This document shows, piece by piece, positions 57,095-64,000 of a stretch of DNA of 64,000 nt (positions within the stretch are counted from its first letter, which is position 1; each line of letters begins with the position of its first letter). Origin of the DNA: Tepidibacter hydrothermalis (lineage in GTDB: Bacteria; Bacillota; Clostridia; Peptostreptococcales; Peptostreptococcaceae). The notes beneath the pieces are model-generated. The model was not told the DNA's origin. It did not search any database and saw only the letters and a program-made list of their open reading frames with translations. The stretch is taken from NCBI RefSeq assembly GCF_029542625.1, contig NZ_CP120733.1, forward strand, positions 1,736,001 through 1,800,000, written 5' to 3'. Position numbers and translations under genes: made by a program.

Positions 57095-59115
57095 TTAAAG
57101 AAATAAATCTTTTAGATGAATATACAATAAATAAGATAGCTGCGGGAGAGGTTGTTGAAAGACCTTCTTCTGTAGTTAAGGAATTAGTTGAAAATTCTAT
57201 CGATGCAAAATCATCTAAGATAACAATAGAAATATCAAATGGTGGTAAAGATTTAATAAGAATTACAGATAATGGCCATGGCATACCTAAGAGCCAGGTT
57301 GAGAAATCATTTTTAAGACATGCTACGAGTAAAATATCTCAGATAGATGATCTTTATGAACTTGACTCACTTGGGTTTAGAGGAGAAGCTTTAGCTAGTA
57401 TTGCGTCAATTGCAAGGGTTGAACTCATAACTAGAACTTCAGAAGATACAATAGGAGTGAAAGTATGTATAGAAGGTGGAGTTGTAAAAAGTAATGAACC
57501 TATAGGAACTTCTATAGGAACTACTATTATAGTTAAGGACTTGTTCTTTAATACTCCAGCTAGAAAAAAATTCTTAAAATCATCGACTAGTGAAAATATA
57601 AATATAACTGATATGATAAATAAGCTTTGCATAGGAAATCCTGATATTCAATTTAAATATATCAACAATAATAGAATTATGTTAACTAGTCCTGGGGATA
57701 GTAACCTTAAAAACACAGTTAGATCTATTTATGGAAAGAAAATTTCTGATAATTTGAAAAGTATAAATATTGAGACTGATTTTTTAAAATTGGTAGGATA
57801 TATAGGTAATAACACTATATATAGAAATAACAAAACTCTACAGCATATATATATAAATGGTCGTTATGTAAAAAGTAAACTTATATTAGCAGCTATTTAT
57901 GAAGCTTATAAGGGAATACTTCCTATAAATAAGCATTCTATATGTTTTTTGAATCTATCAATAGATGCGCAAAAGATAGATGTAAATGTACATCCTAATA
58001 AATTAGAAATTAAATTTGAAGATGATCAAAGAATATTTAACTTGATAAAAATTAAGATTAATGAACTTTTGCTCGGTACAAATCTGATACCTAAGTATGT
58101 TGTAAATAATAAAGAAATTAAAAAAGAAGAAAATGTTATATCTATAGATGATTTGATAATTGATTTTGATAAAGAGAAAATAGATCCCCAAAAAATTGGG
58201 CAAAATGAAACTCAAATTAAAATAGACAATGTTGAAGAAAAAATCATTGGCACTATTATGAAAAATAAAAATAATAAAAACATAGATAGTGTCTTAGATA
58301 AGTTATATATAAAGAATGTAGATGATAGTTTAGGAAAAGTAGATATTAGTAATGATAGTGTCGTTAAAGAGGATACTATTAATTTTAAAACTAATTCAGA
58401 TGAAGTTAATCATAGTGAAGGATTAATCAAAAAAGAAAATAATGATTTTATTAAACCTAATCCTAAAGAGACTATAAAATTTGATGTAGAAGAAGTTAAA
58501 GAATCTAACGAAGAAATATCTTATGAATATCCAGATGAAAAACTGAAGGACTTAAATATAGTAGGAACTATATTCAATACGTATATCATATGCCAAGCTA
58601 AAGAATCTATATTTTTAATTGACCAGCATGCTGCTCATGAAAGAATTGTATATGAAGAATATATAACTAAATTCAAAACTCAAAACATATCCAGTCAAAT
58701 GCTATTAAAACCAATGACTATGGAGTTATCTAATAAAGATATGCTTATTATAGAAGATAAATTAGATATATTTATAAAATTTGGTTTTGAAGTTGAATTA
58801 TTTGGAGATAATTCTATTATAGTTAGATCTGTTCCTAATGTATTTGGGTTACCTGAGTCTGAAAATTTTATATTGGATATAATAGATAATATAGACAAGT
58901 TGTCTAATAATTATGATTTTAAAAAGGAACAAATAGCATCTATGGCTTGTAAAAGTGCTATTAAAGCGAATGATAGAATTGAAAATATAGAAATAAATAC
59001 TCTTATAGAAAAGTTAAAGAGATGCAATAATTCATATACTTGTCCTCACGGCAGACCTGTTATAGTAGAGATGACAAAAAAAGAAATTGAGAAAATGTTT
59101 AAGCGAATTATTTGA
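57091..59115 (+). CDS. mutL: DNA mismatch repair protein MutL (endonuclease type)
   Basis: 674 residues, TTG start overlapping the mutS stop. The GHKL ATPase has ENSIDA, DNGHGI and GFRGEALASI. A long charged linker spans about 340-480. The C-terminal domain has DQHAAHERIVYEEY, ACKSAIKAND and CPHGRP, the metal-binding endonuclease motifs of MutH-less bacteria. It nicks the strand for repair. Confidence 0.97.
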   Translation: MIKEINLLDEYTINKIAAGEVVERPSSVVKELVENSIDAKSSKITIEISNGGKDLIRITDNGHGIPKSQVEKSFLRHATSKISQIDDLYELDSLGFRGEALASIASIARVELITRTSEDTIGVKVCIEGGVVKSNEPIGTSIGTTIIVKDLFFNTPARKKFLKSSTSENINITDMINKLCIGNPDIQFKYINNNRIMLTSPGDSNLKNTVRSIYGKKISDNLKSINIETDFLKLVGYIGNNTIYRNNKTLQHIYINGRYVKSKLILAAIYEAYKGILPINKHSICFLNLSIDAQKIDVNVHPNKLEIKFEDDQRIFNLIKIKINELLLGTNLIPKYVVNNKEIKKEENVISIDDLIIDFDKEKIDPQKIGQNETQIKIDNVEEKIIGTIMKNKNNKNIDSVLDKLYIKNVDDSLGKVDISNDSVVKEDTINFKTNSDEVNHSEGLIKKENNDFIKPNPKETIKFDVEEVKESNEEISYEYPDEKLKDLNIVGTIFNTYIICQAKESIFLIDQHAAHERIVYEEYITKFKTQNISSQMLLKPMTMELSNKDMLIIEDKLDIFIKFGFEVELFGDNSIIVRSVPNVFGLPESENFILDIIDNIDKLSNNYDFKKEQIASMACKSAIKANDRIENIEINTLIEKLKRCNNSYTCPHGRPVIVEMTKKEIEKMFKRII

Positions 59116-59136
59116 TATTAGAAAGGTGATTAAGAT

Positions 59137-60081
59137 ATGGGGAGAATACCTGTAGTATTTATAGCGGGACCTACTGCTGTTGGAAAAACGGATTTATCTA
59201 TAAATTTAGCAAAAGAACTTAATGGAGAAATAATCTCTGCTGATTCTATGCAAATATATAAATATATGGATATAGGTACTGCTAAAATAACACAAGAAGA
59301 GATGTGTGGAGTAAAACATTATTTAATAGATGAAGTTGAACCTGATGTTGAGTTTTCTGTAGTTGATTTTCAAAAAAGAGCTAAAAAATATATTCAAGAA
59401 ATATATGAAAGTGGAAAAATTCCTATAATAGCAGGGGGAACTGGTCTTTATATAAATTCTTTAATTTATGAAATGGATTTTACTAAATCTAAAGGAGATA
59501 CAAAACTTAGAGATGAACTTCAAAAAGAAGTGGATGAATATGGAGTTGAATACCTTCATAATAAATTAAAAAAACTTGATGAAAAAAGTGCAAAAAGAAT
59601 ACACCCCAATAATGTGAAAAGAGTTATTAGAGCTATTGAAGTTTGCTTGCAGGGGGATGAAAAAATAGGTGACTTTAAAAATGATGTGAAGTTTAATGAA
59701 AACTACTATCCTATTCTTATAGTGTTGAATAGAGATAGAAAATACCTTTATGAAAGAATAAATAAAAGAGTTGACATTATGATAAATCAAGGTCTTTTAA
59801 CTGAAGTAAACAAGCTTTTAAAAATGGGCTATGATGAAAAAATGACTTCTATGCAGGCTATAGGATATAAAGAAGTAATTAAAGCTATACAAGAAGAGTA
59901 TTCTATAGAATATGCTATTGAGTTGATAAAAAGAGACAGTAGAAGATATGCAAAAAGGCAAATAACATGGTTTAAAAGGTATGATTTTGCAGAATGGGTA
60001 GATTTAGACGATTTTTCGAGTCAAGATGAAGCCAAATTATTAATTTTATCTTATATAGAAGGAAAATTAAGAAATTTATAG
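59137..60081 (+). CDS. miaA: tRNA dimethylallyltransferase MiaA
   Basis: 314 residues. P-loop GPTAVGKTDLS, then SADSMQIYKYMDIGTAK, AGGTGLYINSL and RYAKRQITWF. It transfers the dimethylallyl group to A37, making the substrate of MiaB. GGTGAT precedes the ATG. Fourth gene in a row of same-strand genes. Confidence 0.97.
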   Translation: MGRIPVVFIAGPTAVGKTDLSINLAKELNGEIISADSMQIYKYMDIGTAKITQEEMCGVKHYLIDEVEPDVEFSVVDFQKRAKKYIQEIYESGKIPIIAGGTGLYINSLIYEMDFTKSKGDTKLRDELQKEVDEYGVEYLHNKLKKLDEKSAKRIHPNNVKRVIRAIEVCLQGDEKIGDFKNDVKFNENYYPILIVLNRDRKYLYERINKRVDIMINQGLLTEVNKLLKMGYDEKMTSMQAIGYKEVIKAIQEEYSIEYAIELIKRDSRRYAKRQITWFKRYDFAEWVDLDDFSSQDEAKLLILSYIEGKLRNL

Positions 60082-60118
60082 AATATTAATAAAATATACA
60101 TAATTAGGAGGGGTAGCT

Positions 60119-60364
60119 TTGAAAAACAACACATTGAATTTACAGGATTTATTTTTAAATCAAGCTAGAAAAGAAAAAATAGCTATAACAATATTTTTAA
60201 TGAATGGAGTTCAGTTAAAGGGTAGAGTAAAGGGATTTGATAGCTATATAATAATTTTAGAAAATGAGGGTAAACAACAAATGATTTATAAGCATGCGGT
60301 ATCTACGATAATACCTAATACTAATATAAATTTAATCAACTCTAATAATAATATTAAGAAATAA
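60119..60364 (+). CDS. hfq: RNA chaperone Hfq
   Basis: 81 residues, TTG start with GGAGGGG upstream. Sm1 ([20 protein letters not shown]) and the Sm2 motif YKHAVSTI, in the order typical of Hfq. It promotes sRNA-mRNA pairing. The miaA-hfq pairing is conserved across bacteria. A long palindromic terminator follows. Confidence 0.96.
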   Translation: MKNNTLNLQDLFLNQARKEKIAITIFLMNGVQLKGRVKGFDSYIIILENEGKQQMIYKHAVSTIIPNTNINLINSNNNIKK

Positions 60365-60416
60365 TATAATAAAAAACACATCCTAGGTTATCATAGGATG
60401 TGTTTTTTATTATATT
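60363..60416. terminator. Bidirectional terminator between hfq and the Xer recombinase
   Basis: 23-bp perfect stem (60363-60385 with 60394-60416), T-runs on both sides. It ends rightward hfq and leftward xer transcription; the stem covers the last codons of xer. Confidence 0.9.
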
Positions 60417-61438
60417 AAAGAATTTAAATCGAGTTTATATTCTTTTAAAGTATCTTTTAAATCATCTATTTGTATATGAGTGTATATTTGAGTAGTTGAT
60501 ATAGATGAATGTCCAAGTAGTTCTTGTACTTTCCTTATATCGGCTCCATTCTTTATTAAATGAGTAGCAAAAGTATGTCTTAGTTTATGGGGTGTTACAG
60601 TTTTATTTAAATCAATATTCGTTGAATATTTTTTCATAAGCATTTGAACAGCTCTTGCTGTAAGTCTGGTTTTTTTTGTTGATACAAATAGTGCATCTGT
60701 ATCAATATCTAGTTTTAATCTTTCTATGTAATATTGATATAGTGAGTTTAAACTTCCTTTTAAAATTTCATCTTTTAAAACTGGAATTTTTCTTTCTTTG
60801 CTTCCTTTTCCTACAATAGATAAAATTTCATGGTTAAGTGCATATTCTATGTCTTTTAAGTCTATACTTATAATTTCAGATACTCTCAGTCCACTATAAA
60901 GCATTAGTGATATTATACTTAGATTTCTTAGTTTATAAAACTTATTAGAGCGTGAGTTTTTTATAAAATCGAATATTTTTTTTATTTCATATGTCTCTAA
61001 AAAAACAGGTGGAGATTTTTTGTTTGAAACTTTACTTTTTATAACCTCTTCTTTTTTGATTGGATTTTGACGTTCTAATATTACTCCTTGTTCTATTAAA
61101 TATTTAAAAAATACGTTCAGTACCATTTTTTTTCTGACTATAGATTTGTATGAATTTTTTCTTTCGGTTTGTAAATATGTATAAAAACGGGTAAGCGCTA
61201 GAGGGCGTATATCGGAAAGATATTCTATGTCCTCATAGTTTAGCATTAAAAACTCAAAAAACGTCTTTAAATCGAAATAATAAGCTTGTATAGTATTTAT
61301 GGATTTTTGAGCTGAAATTAATGCATCTATAAACACTTCGAAAGCTTCTTTAAACTCCATTGGATAACTACCTATAGGAAACAATTGTCGTCTGAGTTTT
61401 AAACTGCTGATTAAGTCATCTGTCGTGTATTTCATCAT
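60410..61438 (-). CDS. Xer-type tyrosine recombinase
   Basis: 342 residues. An N-terminal SAM-like core-binding domain (about 20-115) precedes the catalytic domain with MLYSGLRVSEIISI (Arg I), GKGSKERKIPV (Lys), TPHKLRHTFATHL (HxxR), LLGHSSISTTQIYTH (His and catalytic Tyr). The set is complete. The ATG is preceded by GGGGGG. A dif-like palindrome begins 10 nt upstream (61448-61503). In single-recombinase systems such as XerS/difSL and XerH/difH the gene adjoins its site, so this protein is a good candidate to act there. Whether it or another Xer resolves the chromosome is not shown. Confidence 0.93.
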   Translation of the reverse strand: MMKYTTDDLISSLKLRRQLFPIGSYPMEFKEAFEVFIDALISAQKSINTIQAYYFDLKTFFEFLMLNYEDIEYLSDIRPLALTRFYTYLQTERKNSYKSIVRKKMVLNVFFKYLIEQGVILERQNPIKKEEVIKSKVSNKKSPPVFLETYEIKKIFDFIKNSRSNKFYKLRNLSIISLMLYSGLRVSEIISIDLKDIEYALNHEILSIVGKGSKERKIPVLKDEILKGSLNSLYQYYIERLKLDIDTDALFVSTKKTRLTARAVQMLMKKYSTNIDLNKTVTPHKLRHTFATHLIKNGADIRKVQELLGHSSISTTQIYTHIQIDDLKDTLKEYKLDLNSLI

Positions 61439-61447
61439 AACCCCCCT

Positions 61448-61503
61448 TAATAATACATATAACTTCGCATAACATATCTTATGCGAAGTTATATGTATTA
61501 TTA
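61448..61503. other. dif-like (and loxP-like) recombination-site palindrome
   Basis: 25-bp perfect arms (61448-61472 and 61479-61503) around CATATC. The core is ACTTCGCATAA-CATATC-TTATGCGAAGT, the 11-6-11 layout of dif. It matches the B. subtilis dif at about 20 of 28 positions as I recall that sequence. The same arms, read as 13-mers (ATAACTTCGCATA), differ from the loxP arm at one base. It lies between divergent promoters, where a terminator makes no sense. Alternatively it is an operator of the xer gene. Confidence 0.75.
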
Positions 61504-61523
61504 TATCTTATTTTGCGAAAAAA

Positions 61524-61552
61524 TTGAATATGTTATTTCTTTGTGATAAAAT
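61524..61552 (+). promoter_or_regulatory. Promoter of the methionine gamma-lyase-family gene
   Basis: TTGAAT (61524-61529) and TAAAAT (61547-61552), 17 bp apart, lie 40 nt upstream of the GTG start at 61592. Confidence 0.6.
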
Positions 61553-61591
61553 TCTACTGTTATAAATAACTTAAGAAACGGGTGGTATATA

Positions 61592-62893
61592 GTGCTTAAA
61601 CAAACTAAAGATATGCTGTTTGATTTTTATGATATAGATAAATCTGTCGTAAAATTAAGCGAAAATATAGAAGAAAAAATACAGCATAAATTCAAAGAGA
61701 TAAATGACATAAGTGAATATAATCAATATAAGGTATTGAAAGCTATGCAAAAATCCAAACTAAATGATACTCATTTTAATTGGACTACAGGGTATGGATA
61801 TAATGATATAGGAAGAGAAAAAGTAGAAGAAATTTACTCTTCTGTCTTTAATACAGAAGATGCTATAGTCAGACCTATAATAGTTAATGGAACTCACGCG
61901 TTATCGCTTTGTATAAGTGGAATAGTAAGACCTGGCGATGAAATATTATCAGCAACAGGAAAACCGTATGATACATTAGAGGAAGTTATAGGGATTAGAA
62001 ATTCAAAAGGATCTTTAAAGGAATTTGGTGTAACTTACAAGCAAGTAGATTTTTTAGATGATGGAGAACCAGACTACATTAATATAAAAGAAAAAATAAA
62101 CGATAAAACTAAACTTGTTTTAATACAAAGATCGAAAGGTTATAGTTGGAGAAAATCTCTTACTATAGATGATATAGAAAAAATAATAAAAACAGTTAAG
62201 TCTGTAAGAGAAGATATAATTGTAATGGTAGATAATTGTTATGGTGAATTTTTAGAAATGAGAGAACCTACTGATGTTGGTGCTGATATAATGGCTGGAT
62301 CTTTAATAAAAAATCCAGGTGGAGGATTGGCTTTAACAGGAGGCTACATAGTTGGTAAGAAAGAAATAGTGGAATTAATATCATATAGACTCACATCTCC
62401 TGGAATAGGAAAAGAGTGTGGATTAACTTTTGGAACTACTAGAAGTGTTTTACAAGGTTTATTTTTAGCGCCACATACTGTAGGTCAAGCTTTGATGGGT
62501 GCTATATTTTGTTCTAAATTATTTGAAGAATTAGGTTTTGAAGTTTTGCCTAAGCCTGATGATGTTCGAAGTGATATAATACAAATAATTAAATTTAATA
62601 ACGCAGATCAAATAATATCATTTTGTAAAGGCATTCAATATGCAGCTCCGGTGGATTCTTTTGTAAGTCCTGAGCCATGGCCTATGCCTGGTTATGACAG
62701 TGATGTAATAATGGCAGCAGGGGCTTTTGTTCAAGGTTCATCTATAGAACTTAGTGCAGATGCTCCTATAAAACCACCTTATAATGTATATTTCCAAGGC
62801 GGACTAACTTACACTCATTCTAAATTCGGATCGCTAAAAGCTTTAACTGAAATGATAAAAAATAAAACCATAAAAATGCCAACCTCTATATAG
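61592..62893 (+). CDS. Methionine gamma-lyase-family PLP enzyme (aluminium-resistance type)
   Basis: 433 residues, GTG start with GGGTGG upstream. The PLP lysine is in AGSLIKNPGGGLALTGGYIV, with VMVDNCYGEF (aspartate for the pyridine N) and PIIVNGTHAL in the family order. This group is annotated as aluminium-resistance protein or methionine gamma-lyase family in Clostridia and Bacilli, and typically lies after hfq. Its true substrate is uncertain, probably a sulphur amino acid. Confidence 0.88.
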   Translation: MLKQTKDMLFDFYDIDKSVVKLSENIEEKIQHKFKEINDISEYNQYKVLKAMQKSKLNDTHFNWTTGYGYNDIGREKVEEIYSSVFNTEDAIVRPIIVNGTHALSLCISGIVRPGDEILSATGKPYDTLEEVIGIRNSKGSLKEFGVTYKQVDFLDDGEPDYINIKEKINDKTKLVLIQRSKGYSWRKSLTIDDIEKIIKTVKSVREDIIVMVDNCYGEFLEMREPTDVGADIMAGSLIKNPGGGLALTGGYIVGKKEIVELISYRLTSPGIGKECGLTFGTTRSVLQGLFLAPHTVGQALMGAIFCSKLFEELGFEVLPKPDDVRSDIIQIIKFNNADQIISFCKGIQYAAPVDSFVSPEPWPMPGYDSDVIMAAGAFVQGSSIELSADAPIKPPYNVYFQGGLTYTHSKFGSLKALTEMIKNKTIKMPTSI

Positions 62894-62921
62894 GGGTTGG
62901 CATTTTTATGGTTTTATTTTT
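62858..62921 (+). terminator. Long terminator hairpin
   Basis: 27-bp perfect arms (62858-62884 and 62895-62921) and a T-rich tail. It starts within the last codons of the lyase-family gene. Confidence 0.88.
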
Positions 62922-63063
62922 AGAATTTTCCTAATCTTTGCAATTGCGGAACTTTGCTAAATATAAAAAAAATAAAAGGAAAACACTATTTTCTGTCAAA
63001 TTAATACATAAATAATTATTTTTACATAAAGATTATTTATCAAAATTTTAAGGAGGAGTCAAA

Positions 63064-64000
63064 ATGGATTTATTAGCATTAATAAAAGGTATTAATGACA
63101 TTTTATGGGGTAAATTATTGGTATTTGTATTGTGCGGAGCAAGTATATTGTTTACATTTTCATTTAAGTTTGTCCAAATAAGAATGTTTAAAAAAGCTTT
63201 CAAGCATACTTTTGGAGGCATATCACTAAAAGGGAATAAGGCGGATGATGATGGGATGTCCTCTTTCCAAGCTTTAGCAACAGCAATAGCAGGACAAGTT
63301 GGAACAGGTAATTTAGCAGGAGCTGCAACAGCTATTGCAGCAGGAGGTCCTGGAGCTATATTTTGGATGTGGGTAAGTGCATTCTTTGGGTTTGGAACGA
63401 GTTTTAGCGAGGCAGTTATTTCTCAAAAATATAAAACTAAAGTAGATGGTCAAATATGTGGAGGACCAGCATACTATATAGATAAAGGGCTTAATAGTAA
63501 ATTCTTAGCATCATTTTTTGCAATAGCAATGATATTATCAGCTGGTTTGACTGGAGGTATGATTCAATCTAATTCAATAGCTGGAGCTTTTAAAATGGCA
63601 TTCAACGTACCGGGGATAGTTGTGGGTGTTGTAATTGCTGGAATAACTTTCTTGGTTATTTCTGGAGGAATAGGACGTATAGCATCTGTTACAGAAAAAC
63701 TGGTTCCAATAATGGCTTTATTATTTATAATAGGTAGTTTAATAATAATAGGAATAAATGCAGCAAATATAATACCTGCATTTAAAATGATTTTCTTAGG
63801 AGCATTTAATCCAAAAGCAGCTACTGGAGGATTAATAGGTGTTGGTATGAAAGAAGCTATGAGATACGGAGTTGCTAGAGGATTGTTTTCAAACGAAGCA
63901 GGTATGGGGTCATCTCCACATGCACATGCTGTTGCAAAAGTTAATCATCCTGTAGAACAAGGTTTAGTATCTATAGTAGGAGTTTTTATAGATACATTCG
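63064..64000 (+). CDS. Sodium:alanine/glycine symporter (AGCS family), partial
   Basis: The first 312 residues are present; the gene runs off the right edge. The family signature GQVGTGNLAGAATAIAAGGP (about 77-96), ICGGPAYYIDKGL, GLFSNEAGMGSSPHAHA and multiple membrane helices identify an AGCS transporter (AlsT/DagA type). It couples alanine or glycine uptake to sodium. AAGGAGG precedes the ATG at 63064. Confidence 0.95.
   Translation, partial: MDLLALIKGINDILWGKLLVFVLCGASILFTFSFKFVQIRMFKKAFKHTFGGISLKGNKADDDGMSSFQALATAIAGQVGTGNLAGAATAIAAGGPGAIFWMWVSAFFGFGTSFSEAVISQKYKTKVDGQICGGPAYYIDKGLNSKFLASFFAIAMILSAGLTGGMIQSNSIAGAFKMAFNVPGIVVGVVIAGITFLVISGGIGRIASVTEKLVPIMALLFIIGSLIIIGINAANIIPAFKMIFLGAFNPKAATGGLIGVGMKEAMRYGVARGLFSNEAGMGSSPHAHAVAKVNHPVEQGLVSIVGVFIDTF

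Noticed and set aside
61448-61503. loxP vector sequence contamination
   Set aside because: Each arm differs from loxP, the spacer differs, the palindrome extends to 25-bp arms, and the flanks are native divergent promoters. A natural Xer-type site explains it better.

Overview
The window looks like a chromosomal segment of a low-GC, spore-forming Clostridia bacterium. A yyaC-type spore protease gene, a T-box-controlled asnA, and the gene order miaB-mutS-mutL-miaA-hfq-xer-'aluminium resistance' lyase fit best with Peptostreptococcaceae. That family assignment is inferred from gene content and order, not from a search. A prophage of about 40 kb interrupts the segment.

Left chromosomal flank (1-12.98 kb): yyaC; a MacA/MacB/TolC-like tripartite export operon (1.37-5.69 kb) behind a promoter with three 11-bp-phased repeats; an HD-domain hydrolase; a MerR-like regulator; asnA behind an Asn T-box leader; a DUF4363-DUF421 membrane pair; and a DSD1-like PLP enzyme divergent from an XRE-cupin regulator. 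Then come the miaB promoter and its first 48 codons, cut off by the prophage.

Prophage (about 13.12-53.11 kb): (1) a large serine integrase with an XRE repressor, then a second repressor/Cro pair with different operators, and between them a membrane-anchored coiled-coil GIY-YIG protein; (2) early genes: DnaD-like and DnaC-like replication proteins, AbrB-like, a PcfK/AcrIIA9-like protein followed by PcfJ, DUF3102, Gam-like, RecU, a metallopeptidase and a late sigma-like regulator; (3) a complete siphovirus-type head and tail block (terminase to tape measure), with an IS3-family element inside the distal tail gene, then fibre-like genes and a Gp37-like tail protein; (4) lysis genes (XhlA, holin-like, M15 peptidase); (5) a plasmid-like right arm: iteron-type repeats, a ParM-like actin, a ParR-like protein, small membrane peptides, two paralogous two-helix membrane proteins and a 731-residue VirB4/VirD4/HerA-type ATPase.

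The integration site is the most notable feature. The serine integrase crossed over inside the conserved TYGC codons of miaB. The phage carries its own diverged copy of the miaB promoter, ribosome binding site and first 48 codons, so the integrated prophage rebuilds a full-length miaB at its right end and leaves the host 5' end as a 51-codon stub at the left. The phage attP arm, an 11-bp inverted repeat, is part of that replacement coding sequence.

Right chromosomal flank (53.1-64 kb): miaB, mutS, mutL, miaA, hfq, a Xer-type tyrosine recombinase transcribed leftwards, a striking 56-bp palindrome with an 11-6-11 dif-like core (and loxP-like arms) just upstream of that recombinase, a methionine gamma-lyase-family enzyme, and the start of a sodium:alanine symporter that runs off the window.
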